Shown: positions 25,449 to 34,450 of the stretch, in pieces | Layout of the letters: each line of letters begins with the position of its first letter | Position numbering within the stretch: the first letter of the stretch is position 1 | Assembly: GCA_947493005.1 (NCBI GenBank) | Contig: CANLOY010000005.1 | Coordinates: 124,001-188,000, forward strand | DNA from: an uncultured Roseivirga sp. | GTDB lineage: Bacteria > Bacteroidota > Bacteroidia > Cytophagales > Cyclobacteriaceae | Reading direction: 5' to 3' | Length of the DNA stretch: 64,000 nucleotides | Program-made: the position numbers and the translations under genes | The notes under the pieces: model-generated | Told to the model about the DNA's origin: nothing | The model's input: the letters and a program-made list of their open reading frames with translations, nothing else | Databases searched by the model: none

Positions 25449-25886
25449 CTAATCTATGATTTCGGCCTCTTGCAGAATATACATCAGTTTTAAGGGGTCA
25501 TCTGCGTTTATGGTCAACTTACCCTTTACTTTTATTCTTTTCTCTGTGAAAGAAAGGTCCTTTTTTAAAAATACCTCCATTACTGTTTCAGGCCCCGCAC
25601 CACCACAAAAGAAGCAGTTTGCAAATGGAAGTGCCGATAGTACAAAGTAGTTTTTTCCACGCAATTCATCTAAAGGGATCATCCAGCCCTCAAGCGTGAT
25701 TTCTTTTCCATTCAAGGCCTTTACCTCTTTGCTGAAAGTAGGGAAATCAACCTCAAAGTTCAGGGTTTCATCAAACCGTTTTTCAATTTCAACCTTAGAC
25801 AAAACATTCCATGTACTTTTCTCCTGAGCACTGATTGTACCATAGATAAGCAGCAGCAGCAATATGGATATTCCTCTTTTCAGCAC
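25449..25886 (-). CDS. DUF3299-like exported protein, paralogue A
   Basis: A 145-aa exported protein with a signal peptide (ISILLLLLIYGTISAQ). The body, GKEITLEGWMIPLDE ... LSALPFANCFFCGGAGPETVMEV, fits DUF3299, with a Cys91-x-x-Cys94 pair that could bind a metal. The start is GTG, overlapping the lepB stop (TAGTG). A clear paralogue lies at 29159-29620 (PISECFFCGSGGPETVME). Proteins of this kind are often found with metal-linked ABC transporters; that role is inference. Confidence 0.8.
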   Translation of the reverse strand: MLKRGISILLLLLIYGTISAQEKSTWNVLSKVEIEKRFDETLNFEVDFPTFSKEVKALNGKEITLEGWMIPLDELRGKNYFVLSALPFANCFFCGGAGPETVMEVFLKKDLSFTEKRIKVKGKLTINADDPLKLMYILQEAEIID

Positions 25887-27085
25887 TACTTGATTAGATT
25901 AAGAATTCTGTTGAACCTGATGTTTTTGAAAAAACCAGCATTTGGATCAGTTCTGTCCATCGACCAGAAAATGAATAATGGTTTTCCCACTATATGATCA
26001 TAAGGAACAAGCCCCCAAGATCTTGAATCAGCTGAGTTATGACGATTATCACCAATCATAAAGTAGTAACCTTGTTTAAAGGTATATGAATCTATTTTCT
26101 CACCGTCAATAAATACCTCAACCCCTCTTATCTCAACATCGTCATTGTGTTCGTAGTATTTAATAACACGCCCGTATAAGTCGATATTTCTTGGTGTCAA
26201 TTCAATAGTCATACCTTCAGAAGGCATTGTAAGAGGGCCAAAATTATCAACAGTCCAATCGAATTCAGTGTTCAGTTCCTCATTGAAAAACATGTATCCA
26301 TCATAATTTCTGGATACTGGGTAGGCGGTTCTTCCTGATTCCTTATCGTAAAAGATTTCTTCTACACTTTTGATAAAATCGTATTTGGCAAGTGCATCAG
26401 CTTTTTCTTTTGTTGTATGAAATTCAAAACCTCTTTTACCATTGTATGAATCGTAAGGAAGTGCTGTAGTTGCGAAAGCATCACCTGGGTTATCATCAGT
26501 ATAATCAGTAATACCAATTTCTCTCATATACCTTGGGTGTACACCTTTTTCTGTCTCAGCAAGATAGCTGGTAAGCATATTAGGAGGATTTTCAACCGCT
26601 TCTCCATTTACATATATCTGCTTGTTTCTAACTTCAAAAACGTCACCTGGAATAGCCATACACCTCTTTACATAAAAGGTTTTTATATCTAACGGATATT
26701 CAAGATCAGGTGGATAGTTAAAAACAACCGGTTCCCCCACGCGAACTTTTCTCAAGCCAGGAAGCCTGAAGGTGGGGGCTTGAATGATATCTGAATAAGA
26801 AGGTATGTCTGTACCCCAGAATTTTTGATGAGCCAGCGGAAACTGGATTAAGGTTCTTGGGGTTCTTGGCCCAAAATGGACTTTACTCACAAACAAATGA
26901 TCACCAATCAGCATGGAGTTTTCCATTGAGCCAGTAGGTATTGCATAAGCCTCAATAAAAAAGCCTCTGATAATCGTCACCGCGATCAGAGCAAACAAAA
27001 TGTCATTTATTAATTCCTTGAAAAAACCTCTCTTAGGTTTGGGTTGGGTTTCGGCTTTCTTTTTTCGCTTTAAAAAGTCGAGCAT
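25886..27085 (-). CDS. lepB: signal peptidase I
   Basis: Inner-membrane serine protease that removes signal peptides from exported proteins. The 399-aa protein has an N-terminal helix (DILFALIAVTIIRGFFIEAYA), the nucleophile Ser53 in PTGSMENSM, the general-base Lys140 in FYVKRCMAIPGD and the box E motif GDNRHNSADSR. It carries a large insertion of about 150 residues between the Lys box and box E, usual for Bacteroidota. It is divergent from the ABC transporter operon and shares one base with the downstream DUF3299-like gene. Confidence 0.96.
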   Translation of the reverse strand: MLDFLKRKKKAETQPKPKRGFFKELINDILFALIAVTIIRGFFIEAYAIPTGSMENSMLIGDHLFVSKVHFGPRTPRTLIQFPLAHQKFWGTDIPSYSDIIQAPTFRLPGLRKVRVGEPVVFNYPPDLEYPLDIKTFYVKRCMAIPGDVFEVRNKQIYVNGEAVENPPNMLTSYLAETEKGVHPRYMREIGITDYTDDNPGDAFATTALPYDSYNGKRGFEFHTTKEKADALAKYDFIKSVEEIFYDKESGRTAYPVSRNYDGYMFFNEELNTEFDWTVDNFGPLTMPSEGMTIELTPRNIDLYGRVIKYYEHNDDVEIRGVEVFIDGEKIDSYTFKQGYYFMIGDNRHNSADSRSWGLVPYDHIVGKPLFIFWSMDRTDPNAGFFKNIRFNRILNLIK

Positions 27086-27268
27086 ATGTAAATTATTAGG
27101 CTTAATGTAAGCAGTAAAGGTATTATTATTTATTAAAAATCGGTGCGTATCTGGTAGTAGATGATTTGATAACGATGAAAACCTTTTATAGGTTTTTCGT
27201 ATTACTACACGATCGGTTTTATTAATTAAAGTAGCTTCCGTTATTTAGGAGTTCAATCCCAAAACTGA

Positions 27269-27904
27269 ATGATAAGCATTGACAGCTTAAGCTTCGGCTA
27301 TTCCGACCAGAAAATACTCTCCATTCCACATATGGAAGTAAAAGAATCTCAGCACTTACTGATCTTAGGAAACTCAGGAAGTGGTAAAACTACATTATTA
27401 CACATCTTAGGTGGTTTACTTAAACCTGAGGAAGGAAAGGTGGTAATTGGTAATACAGACTTGTACAACCTTTCGGCACAACAAAGAGATAAATACAGAG
27501 GACAAAACATTGGCCTTGTTTTTCAAAAGGCTCACTTGATAAGCGCACTTTCGGTAGGTGATAACCTGCTGCTTGCTCAATACCTCTCAGGTACTGCCCA
27601 GGACAAAGGCAGAGTTTATGAAGTATTGGAAGAACTTAACCTTGCGCATAAGGTGAATAAAAGAGTAAAAGCACTTAGTCAGGGAGAACAACAACGCGTC
27701 ACGATTGCTCGTGCTTTGCTTAACCGCCCCAGATTAATTCTTGCAGATGAGCCCACTGCAAGTTTAGATGATAACAATGCACATAAAGTTATTGAGCTGC
27801 TTAAACAACAGGCAGAAAAATATAATGCCTCACTGCTTATTGCTACTCATGACCAACGTGTCAAAGACCAGTTTGAACTTAAACTTGAATTGACTGCGGC
27901 ATGA
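27269..27904 (+). CDS. ABC transporter ATP-binding protein (LolD/MacB-like)
   Basis: A 211-aa cytosolic ATPase. Walker A is LGNSGSGKTT (about 33-42), Q-loop VFQKAHLIS, signature LSQGEQQRV, Walker B LILADEPTASLDD and H-loop ATHDQR. It resembles the LolD/FtsE/MacB group that works with FtsX-like permeases, as does its neighbour, which overlaps it by 4 bp (ATGA). Probably drives a mechanical or efflux function rather than classic uptake, since no typical binding-protein gene is present. Confidence 0.93.
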   Translation: MISIDSLSFGYSDQKILSIPHMEVKESQHLLILGNSGSGKTTLLHILGGLLKPEEGKVVIGNTDLYNLSAQQRDKYRGQNIGLVFQKAHLISALSVGDNLLLAQYLSGTAQDKGRVYEVLEELNLAHKVNKRVKALSQGEQQRVTIARALLNRPRLILADEPTASLDDNNAHKVIELLKQQAEKYNASLLIATHDQRVKDQFELKLELTAA

Positions 27905-29148
27905 ATCTGATCACACTTAGTTGGAATTATATAAAGGCAAAGCCTCTTAATACATTACTCAATGTATTGTTGATGAGCCTTGGAGTGGCAATCATTTTGG
28001 TACTCATTTTACTGAGTACTCAGCTAGAAGAAAACTTGTCTAAAAACAAGAGGGGAATTGATTTGGTAGTGGGAGCCAAAGGAAGTCCGTTGCAACTTAT
28101 TCTGGCCAATGTCTATCACATTGATTTTCCTACAGGTAATGTTAAGCTGGATGAAGCAAAAGCACTTACCCGAAACAGGCTGGTAAAATCGGCAATTCCA
28201 TTGGCTCTTGGAGATAATTACGGAGGCTTTAGGATAGTAGGTACAAACCATGACTATGTGAAGCTTTATGATGGAAAAATTGCTTCAGGGGAACTTTGGA
28301 AGTACAATCTTGATGTGGTTTTGGGAGCAAATGTTGCTGAAAAATTAGACCTGAAGGTTGGCGATGAGTTTTTCGGAGCTCACGGTTTATCAGTTGCTGA
28401 TTTAGAGCACGATGAAAGAAGCTATCATGTGGTGGGTATTCTGGAAGGTAGTGGCAGTGTTTTGGAAAACCTGATCCTTACCAATATAGAAAGTGTTTGG
28501 GAGGTACATAATCATGAAGAAGAGCATGTGCATGAAGAGGGAGGCCATGAGGAGAAAGAGTTAGGTTCTGCCTATGAAACAGGCTTTCCGGAAGGAGATG
28601 CTGATGATGAAATTACCTCTATGCTGATTAAGTACAGATCTCCTATGGGAGCTGTGCAAATGCCTAGAATGGTTAATTCTAATACCAATATGCAGGCAGC
28701 TTCACCGGCCTTTGAAACCCAAAGGCTGTTTTCATTGCTTGGAATAGGAGTGGACATGCTTAGAAGTTTTGCTTACATAATCATAGTAATAGCAGGCTTG
28801 AGTATTTTTATATCGCTTTATAATGCACTAAAGGATAGAAAATACGACCTGGCCATTATGAGATCGTTGGGAGCCTCGCGAGGGAAACTCTTCGTCCATG
28901 TAGTATTGGAAGGCGTGATCATTACGACATTAGGAGGCCTCTTAGGCATGATTTTGGGGCATGGATTGATGGAAATGCTGGCTAATTCTTATGAGAAATC
29001 TGACGACATTGGTGTGACAGGTCTGGTTTTTGTGAACCAGGAAATGTATGTTTTGTTAATAAGTATTGGAATTGGGGTGATCGCCTCGCTGATTCCTGCG
29101 TTGAATGCTTATAAAACTGATATTTCAGAGGTGTTAGCCGGAGAATAA
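27901..29148 (+). CDS. FtsX/MacB-like ABC permease with a His/Glu-rich loop
   Basis: A 415-aa inner-membrane permease. It has an N-terminal helix (PLNTLLNVLLMSLGVAIILV), a large periplasmic domain and three C-terminal helices (SFAYIIIVIAGLSIFISLY; GVIITTLGGLLGMILGHG; YVLLISIGIGVIASLIPAL), i.e. FtsX topology. Within the periplasmic domain, at about residues 201-220, lies a His/Glu-rich segment (WEVHNHEEEHVHEEGGHEE), which suggests metal binding. The ATPase gene precedes it with a 4-bp overlap; DUF3299 paralogue B follows after 10 bp. Confidence 0.9.
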   Translation: MNLITLSWNYIKAKPLNTLLNVLLMSLGVAIILVLILLSTQLEENLSKNKRGIDLVVGAKGSPLQLILANVYHIDFPTGNVKLDEAKALTRNRLVKSAIPLALGDNYGGFRIVGTNHDYVKLYDGKIASGELWKYNLDVVLGANVAEKLDLKVGDEFFGAHGLSVADLEHDERSYHVVGILEGSGSVLENLILTNIESVWEVHNHEEEHVHEEGGHEEKELGSAYETGFPEGDADDEITSMLIKYRSPMGAVQMPRMVNSNTNMQAASPAFETQRLFSLLGIGVDMLRSFAYIIIVIAGLSIFISLYNALKDRKYDLAIMRSLGASRGKLFVHVVLEGVIITTLGGLLGMILGHGLMEMLANSYEKSDDIGVTGLVFVNQEMYVLLISIGIGVIASLIPALNAYKTDISEVLAGE

Positions 29149-29158
29149 ACTTAGACAG

Positions 29159-29620
29159 ATGAAGAAGATATTTATACTACTTATTGTATCACTTTTTGCC
29201 TTGCCTTCTTTTGGTCAGGATGTAAAAATGAAGGGAGCTAAAGTTTGGAAGACCTTGGCTGATGTGAGTTATGATATTAAGAAGGATGAATATGGCGATG
29301 TATTCGTTCCCGTGTTTGGCAAGGATATTCAGAGTCTGGCCGATAAGTTGGTAGAAATTGACGGTTTCATTATCCCATTCGATGGAATGTTTAAGCCAAC
29401 CGAACTCATTTTATCTTCGCTACCTATCAGTGAATGTTTCTTTTGCGGGTCTGGTGGCCCTGAGACTGTTATGGAAATTTCCATGAAAGAAAAGATTAAG
29501 TATACCACTAAACGTGTGAAAATCAGGGGCAAACTAAAACTGAATGCTGATAACCCTGATAAGCTCATGTATCAGTTAGTAGAAGGAGTTTTCGTTGGGT
29601 TGGCAGACACTAGCTATTAA
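29159..29620 (+). CDS. DUF3299-like exported protein, paralogue B
   Basis: A 153-aa exported protein (signal peptide MKKIFILLIVSLFALPSFGQ) in the same fold as paralogue A: VEIDGFIIPFDG, LSSLPISECFFCGSGG with Cys93-x-x-Cys96, then PETVMEISM and RVKIRGKLKLNADNPDKLMYQL. The two paralogues align along their whole length. It is the third gene of the operon with the ABC ATPase and permease. A role as periplasmic partner of the permease, perhaps in metal handling, is inferred from context. Confidence 0.82.
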   Translation: MKKIFILLIVSLFALPSFGQDVKMKGAKVWKTLADVSYDIKKDEYGDVFVPVFGKDIQSLADKLVEIDGFIIPFDGMFKPTELILSSLPISECFFCGSGGPETVMEISMKEKIKYTTKRVKIRGKLKLNADNPDKLMYQLVEGVFVGLADTSY

Positions 29621-29635
29621 GGTATTTGTAGAGAG

Positions 29636-30055
29636 ATGAAGAAGATTTTTGGTCTGATACTAGTTGTTTTTTTTACCCTTTCTTGTGGTGGAGGTTTTGA
29701 CAGAGATGCAGAAAAAGATAAGATTTTTGCAATTCACGATGAGGTAATGCCTGAAATAAGCACCGTAATGAAGCTTAAAAAGCGAGCCTTAGAAAGAGTG
29801 GAAGAATTAACAGAAACAAACCCTGCAAGTGAAGATCTTGAATCATTCAGAACACTGGTTTCTGAACTAGAAAGTGCTCGAAAAGGAATGATGACCTGGA
29901 TGAATGACTGGGCGAAAAATTCTAAACCTCATGTAAAAGGAGAATCAACAGAAGAAGAGCAAAAAGCTTTTTTTGCAGCGGAAATGGAGCGTGTTAAAAA
30001 GGTGAAAAAAGATATTAATAACGCTTTAGAGAAAGCACAAAAAGCACTTAAATAA
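29636..30055 (+). CDS. small helical lipoprotein
   Basis: A 139-aa lipoprotein (MKKIFGLILVVFFTLSCGGG; Cys at residue 17). The remainder is all helical and charged: AIHDEVMPEISTVMKLKKRA, FRTLVSELESARKGMMTWMN and a Lys/Glu-rich end (VKKDINNALEKAQKAL), likely a coiled coil. It belongs to a type often labelled by chance similarity to viral A-type inclusion proteins. It follows DUF3299 paralogue B by 15 bp and is probably the last gene of the ABC operon. Confidence 0.72.
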   Translation: MKKIFGLILVVFFTLSCGGGFDRDAEKDKIFAIHDEVMPEISTVMKLKKRALERVEELTETNPASEDLESFRTLVSELESARKGMMTWMNDWAKNSKPHVKGESTEEEQKAFFAAEMERVKKVKKDINNALEKAQKALK

Positions 30056-30059
30056 ATAG

Positions 30060-30539
30060 CTATTTAGAGCCAGTTATGTCTTCTACCTCTTGAAGTCCTA
30101 CGGGTTTTGATTCATTTCCCCAGGCATTAGAAATATAGATCAGCAGTTCCATAATTTCCAACGAAGTCATATCCGGATTTGCCGGCATGGGTTGATTGTA
30201 TTCAATATTGTTAACTGTAATTGGGCCACGTATACCATACTTTATAGCCCTTGCCATTTGTGCAACACTATCCAGTAAGTAGTCCGCGCCCTTAAGTGGG
30301 GGGATTAAGGTTCCCAGCCCTTCTCCATTTTCCATATGACAGTTGCTGCAATATTGAGTATAGAGCTGCTTTCCATGTGAAAAGTACTTGAGTTCTTTGT
30401 TGCTTAACCTTGATTGAACATTCTCGTTGGCACTTTTGCTTCCTGTCTCACAAGCAGATAGTATAATGCCAAAAAGCAGAAATAGGTAGCTTACGTTTCT
30501 ATATGGTATTCTCCCACTTCCTACTTTATTATTTTTCAT
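30060..30539 (-). CDS. mono-heme cytochrome c lipoprotein
   Basis: A 159-aa periplasmic electron carrier. The ATG at 30537-30539 is chosen, because it starts a lipoprotein signal (YLFLLFGIILSACETGS, lipobox Cys). The heme site is QYCSNCHMENGEG, and the sixth-ligand Met is likely in YNQPMPANPDMT. It overlaps the SCO gene by 11 bp and is co-transcribed with it and hemJ. Length and single heme suggest a small shuttle or oxidase-associated cytochrome. Confidence 0.88.
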   Translation of the reverse strand: MKNNKVGSGRIPYRNVSYLFLLFGIILSACETGSKSANENVQSRLSNKELKYFSHGKQLYTQYCSNCHMENGEGLGTLIPPLKGADYLLDSVAQMARAIKYGIRGPITVNNIEYNQPMPANPDMTSLEIMELLIYISNAWGNESKPVGLQEVEDITGSK

Positions 30540-31176
30540 ATTCAGCCAGAAGTTTAGGAATATCATTAATCAAAGCGCTTACTTCAATGGATTTGGTGCC
30601 ATCATATAGTCCTCTGATTCGTTTTTCTTTGTCTATTAGTATAAACGCTCCACTATGGATAAATCCACCAGGAGCATCAGCATCTTCCCCTACAGGAACT
30701 AAATAACCTTCAGCGCTACCTATTTCATAAATTTCATCCTGATCTCCGGTAACAAATTTCCATACAGAGTTGTCTTCCACTCCAATTCTCATGGAGTACT
30801 CCTTCAGATAGGCTACAGTATCGTGTTCTGGGTCTATGGTATGAGATAAAATTCCAAAGTTCGGATTGTCCTTGAAAGCATCATAAACTCTAAGCATTTG
30901 CTGTTTCATAACCGGACAAATGGTAGGGCACGTACCAAAGAAAAAATCAGCTACATAGATTTTATCTTTGAAAGTTTCCTCCGTTACAATCATACTATCC
31001 TGATCTACAAACTGGAACTCAGGGATAGTGTGATAAATGGTATCCAGTTTTCCATCAATTTCTTTGTATTGAGTCCTTCCCATAATGGGTAACTTTTCAG
31101 TACTGTCGTTACCACAGGAGTACATGAATGCAAGAATTGTTAAAGCTATTACAAGTTTTAATCCTTTGATGTTCAT
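30529..31176 (-). CDS. SCO1/SenC copper chaperone
   Basis: A 215-aa membrane-anchored protein needed in family members for delivery of copper to the CuA site of cytochrome oxidase. The N-terminal lipobox-like ILAFMYSCGN suggests a lipoprotein. The thioredoxin-fold domain carries the copper motif GTCPTICPVM (CxxxC) and the distal His in FIHSG. It is in a minus-strand operon with hemJ upstream (4-bp gap) and cytochrome c downstream, consistent with oxidase assembly. Confidence 0.92.
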   Translation of the reverse strand: MNIKGLKLVIALTILAFMYSCGNDSTEKLPIMGRTQYKEIDGKLDTIYHTIPEFQFVDQDSMIVTEETFKDKIYVADFFFGTCPTICPVMKQQMLRVYDAFKDNPNFGILSHTIDPEHDTVAYLKEYSMRIGVEDNSVWKFVTGDQDEIYEIGSAEGYLVPVGEDADAPGGFIHSGAFILIDKEKRIRGLYDGTKSIEVSALINDIPKLLAEYEK

Positions 31177-31180
31177 TGTA

Positions 31181-31717
31181 TTATGTTTTGCTTCTCAGGC
31201 GTTTGTAGATTTTAATACCAATCATTAAGGATACAGCAACAAGGACAAATCCCAGTGTTCCTTTTATCCAATTGAATTCGTTCTTTAATACGATAATAAA
31301 CACCACAGAGATTAAAATTAATGTGGCTATTTCGTTCCAGATTCTAAGTTGGTTCGAAGTATATTTTCCTATGTCGTTTTGAAGTTGTTTGTAGAGTTTA
31401 TGACACAGGAAGTGATAGATATAAAGCAGCACAACAAAACTCAGTTTTATATGCATAAATGGTAGTTCCAGCATGGCAGGGTACTGGTATATCATAATGC
31501 TTCCCAATACCAATGTGATAATGGCAGAGGGCCAGGTAATGATATACCAAAGCCTGTTGGTCATGAGTTTTAATTGGTCACCTAAAATGGTTCTGTCTGG
31601 CTCTGGTTTGTCCAGTGCCTCTCGCTGATAAATAAATAACCGAACAATGTAAAAGAGGCCTGCAAACCAGGTGACTATGAAAATAATATGGAGCGATTTG
31701 ATGTAAAGATCTGCCAT
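31181..31717 (-). CDS. hemJ: protoporphyrinogen oxidase HemJ-like membrane protein
   Basis: Inner-membrane enzyme that oxidises protoporphyrinogen IX in heme synthesis. The 178-aa protein has four or five helices and the family signature YIKSLHIIFIVTWFAGLFYIV with the conserved His, plus PFMHIKLSFVVLLYIYHF. I start at the ATG at 31717, five codons inside the longest frame, because MADLYIKSLH is the usual family opening. It heads the operon with SCO and cytochrome c genes. Confidence 0.85.
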   Translation of the reverse strand: MADLYIKSLHIIFIVTWFAGLFYIVRLFIYQREALDKPEPDRTILGDQLKLMTNRLWYIITWPSAIITLVLGSIMIYQYPAMLELPFMHIKLSFVVLLYIYHFLCHKLYKQLQNDIGKYTSNQLRIWNEIATLILISVVFIIVLKNEFNWIKGTLGFVLVAVSLMIGIKIYKRLRSKT

Positions 31718-31781
31718 AATTTGCTGATGCAAATGTAAACAGTAATTGATTAGGAGGTACCAGTTAACAGTAGATGATTGT

Positions 31782-32048
31782 CTATAATCTCATGAACTTC
31801 TTCAACTTCCTGTAAAATCTGTGGTTTTCATACTTTTTATTCAATTCAAGCTTGAATGCCCAGTTGATTAAAATAATGATTAGAAAAATCGGAGTCAGAA
31901 GGAAGAGAATACACATTTTAATTCTAGACCAAATGAATTTTAGAAAAAAGATGAGAGGCCCAAGGATTATCTCTTTGGAGTTTGTAATGGCTACATAGAT
32001 ACCAGCAACAACCAAGACTACAAGCAGGACTTCTACAATAATCACCAT
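31782..32048 (-). CDS. small membrane protein of unknown function
   Basis: An 88-aa protein with two or three hydrophobic segments (VEVLLVVLVVAGIYVAITNS; ILGPLIFFLKFIWSRI; CILFLLTPIFLIIILINWAF) and a basic tail (YRKLKKFMRL). No family recognised. It lies alone between the HemJ and MOSC genes on the same strand. Composition alone makes it a probable real gene. Confidence 0.6.
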   Translation of the reverse strand: MVIIVEVLLVVLVVAGIYVAITNSKEIILGPLIFFLKFIWSRIKMCILFLLTPIFLIIILINWAFKLELNKKYENHRFYRKLKKFMRL

Positions 32049-32088
32049 GACATACCAAATTCTATTATGTCGGTCTGCCCGATCAACT

Positions 32089-32919
32089 TTAAAACTTGAT
32101 GGCTTCTTTAGTCTCCAACACGTCTATTTGATCTCCAACACTCACATGCCCTGATGATATAGGGATAAAGTTTTCGCCAAAAAGGATTTTCCTATCCAGT
32201 TTGCGGTATTTCACCAGAGTTTTTAGTGGTTCTTTACCTTTTTGGCCAGTATGAGTGTCTATTGTGGTCATTACACACCTTGCGCAAGGTTTTACACCAT
32301 ACATTTCAATACCATTGATGTTGATCTTTCGGAGTTGATCTTCCTGGTGAGCAATACCTCCGGAAATGATGATGTTTGCTCTGAACCGGTTCATGGGTAC
32401 ATGTTCATCGGTTTTGCTGTTTAAAAGTGCTAAAGATTCTTCGCTAATAATCAGAATCGGATAGCCGTCAGCAAAACTCACCTCATCATTTTCATTTACA
32501 GCATAACGAGGATCAGCAGGTCTGATACCATCTTTGTGCATAAACATTAGCCGGACTTCTTTCCCTAAAACTTCACTGAACCATTGGTCTGCTTCGGCAC
32601 CTACTGGTTTAGCCATACACTTATCATCCCAAACCTGAACTTCAGCAGGTACTGTATCTGGCTCTGCCAGGCTAAATGTTAGTACCTTCTCAGGATTATT
32701 TTTATGATGAATGCTTATTTGGTTTTCCTCAATAACTGGTTGAAGAAATACCATTTCCGGATAGTCTCTCTGATTTACGAAAACACTATGTTGATCCACC
32801 AAAACCCATCTTCTGTCATACTGTAATCCACGCGGTTCTATGTGGGTAGATTTTAGCTGAATTCCAGCTAATGATTTAATGGGGTAAATCCAGAGGTTGG
32901 TTACTTTCAGGGTTGACAT
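32089..32919 (-). CDS. MOSC-domain molybdenum-cofactor protein (YcbX/mARC-like)
   Basis: A 276-aa cytosolic protein. The N-terminal beta-barrel (residues 3-110, VTNLWIYPIKSLAGIQLKS; RGLQYDRRWVLVD) is followed by the MOSC domain with PMNRFRANIIISGG, the conserved Cys in GVKPCARCVMTTID and FGENFIP. This is the arrangement of YcbX and mitochondrial amidoxime-reducing components, which detoxify N-hydroxylated bases. It stands alone. Confidence 0.88.
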   Translation of the reverse strand: MSTLKVTNLWIYPIKSLAGIQLKSTHIEPRGLQYDRRWVLVDQHSVFVNQRDYPEMVFLQPVIEENQISIHHKNNPEKVLTFSLAEPDTVPAEVQVWDDKCMAKPVGAEADQWFSEVLGKEVRLMFMHKDGIRPADPRYAVNENDEVSFADGYPILIISEESLALLNSKTDEHVPMNRFRANIIISGGIAHQEDQLRKININGIEMYGVKPCARCVMTTIDTHTGQKGKEPLKTLVKYRKLDRKILFGENFIPISSGHVSVGDQIDVLETKEAIKF

Positions 32920-32990
32920 AATTCAGAAGGTTTATGCCCCTAAAAATAGGTGGTATTTAGACTAATTATATACGAAGGGTAAGGTAAATT

Positions 32991-33827
32991 TTACCTCCAG
33001 TATTGATATCTGCTTACGCTTGTAAGACTAAGATTATAACCATACCATGTTGTTTGGCTTTGTAACAGATTTGGGTACTCTTTCTGAAAGTTGTAAGTAT
33101 TGGTTTTGCCTTCTTCTAACTCAACCCTTACATGCCATAAACTATCCTGATCACTTACCTTAAAGCTTGCCTGATAAACTTTAGGTTTTCTCGTTTTAGT
33201 ATTGATCTGTGCATTAATAACGTCTTTTTTAAATTGAAGCCCGTCTTCAAACTTTGTAGCTCTTAACAAGTACGAAAGCTGGTCTTCCCAAAGCAGGTTT
33301 GTGCCTTCAATTTCCATTTGACCATCTCCATAACCATCGAAGTAACTGTTGTAGTCATAAGAATAACCAGATGGAGTAAGTTCGAATTGTTTGAAAGTAT
33401 TACCGCACCATTCCTGACCTGTATGGGTCATTTTGTGAAGTTGTTCTGGTTTTTCACGCTTGAAAAACAAGCTGGTTAAGAAATGATACGGATAGTTTTC
33501 TGTTTCGAAACGGGCAAATTTGTTCACCTTCATTACACTGAATAGGTCATCTCGTTTGTAATCGTCAGTTTTAACATTAAAGGCTTTATTAAACTCTTCC
33601 TTTACGGTGATATAAGTATTGTCAAACTTCCTGATCTTGCCATAAACTACCATTTCGGCATCATAATGAGCCACCTCTGCTTTACCATCTTCCCATATTT
33701 TTCCCAAGGCCCAGTCATGATCGAAAACTTCACTGGCCGGATAATCAATTTGAGTGCTTGATTTTTCGGAACACCCAAGACAAATCAGAACTAGTATGGC
33801 GAGTATTAGTGAGCTTTGTTTGATCAT
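32991..33827 (-). CDS. hypothetical lipoprotein
   Basis: A 278-aa lipoprotein (SLILAILVLICLGCSEKS, Cys at residue 19). The mature part is mainly beta with many aromatic residues (WEDGKAEVAHYDAEMVVYGK; HKMTHTGQEWCGNTFKQF; YDYNSYFDGYGDG). Similar Bacteroidota proteins carry the misleading label septum formation inhibitor Maf; no Maf motif is visible. It is the last gene of a cluster with the DUF2064 and rhodanese genes (4-bp gap). Function unknown. Confidence 0.72.
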   Translation of the reverse strand: MIKQSSLILAILVLICLGCSEKSSTQIDYPASEVFDHDWALGKIWEDGKAEVAHYDAEMVVYGKIRKFDNTYITVKEEFNKAFNVKTDDYKRDDLFSVMKVNKFARFETENYPYHFLTSLFFKREKPEQLHKMTHTGQEWCGNTFKQFELTPSGYSYDYNSYFDGYGDGQMEIEGTNLLWEDQLSYLLRATKFEDGLQFKKDVINAQINTKTRKPKVYQASFKVSDQDSLWHVRVELEEGKTNTYNFQKEYPNLLQSQTTWYGYNLSLTSVSRYQYWR

Positions 33828-33831
33828 AAGC

Positions 33832-34449
33832 TTATGGTTTAACAGGTTCTTCTAAAACAGTATTTGCCCAATTTCCAAGGTCTGCTTCTGTGTCTACATC
33901 GTTCAATTGAACTAACAGGTTGTAAGACATTCCAAGTTGTTGAAAATCGCTTATCGTGTCAGAAGCAACGGAGTCTGTACTCCAATCTTTATTTGTAAAA
34001 AGTTCCGGTGTATATTTAGTAAGGCCTAATAAGTAATAGCCACCGTCAACAGCAGGGCCCAGTACAGCCTGATGAGTTTCCAATAGGTCAAAGGCACTTT
34101 CCAGATGTTCAGAAGTTAAATCATAGCAGTCGCTTCCAATTATACAGATGTTTTCATAGCCAGCGGCAAACCCCTCTTTAAATGCTGAAGAGATTTTGTG
34201 CCCTAACCCCCCTTCAGGTTGAAGTTTTTTTTGAAAGTCGTTATTACTCCAGAGGTCTGTTTTGTCGATGAAATCAGAGTAATAAACTACCTTGTCCGAT
34301 TTGGTTTTAGAGGCTTCGTTTCGGGTTTTCTCAAGTAGCAGTTTATAGATCTCCAGCGCTTTTTGAGCACCAATGGTGGATGCAAGCCTGGTTTTGGCTT
34401 TACCTAAAACAGGGTTCTTTGTAAGAATAATCAGAAGGTTTCTGTTCAT
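33832..34449 (-). CDS. TIGR04282-type glycosyltransferase (DUF2064)
   Basis: A 205-aa nucleotidyl/glycosyltransferase-like enzyme with GT-A fold. ILTKNPVLGKAKTRLA is the nucleotide-binding opening; IGSDCYDL holds the metal-binding Asp; GPAVDGGYYLLGL completes the signature. Family members are linked by context to arsenosugar biosynthesis, but no arsenic gene is visible nearby. The rhodanese gene upstream is one base away and the lipoprotein gene four bases downstream. Confidence 0.83.
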   Translation of the reverse strand: MNRNLLIILTKNPVLGKAKTRLASTIGAQKALEIYKLLLEKTRNEASKTKSDKVVYYSDFIDKTDLWSNNDFQKKLQPEGGLGHKISSAFKEGFAAGYENICIIGSDCYDLTSEHLESAFDLLETHQAVLGPAVDGGYYLLGLTKYTPELFTNKDWSTDSVASDTISDFQQLGMSYNLLVQLNDVDTEADLGNWANTVLEEPVKP

Positions 34450-34450
34450 T

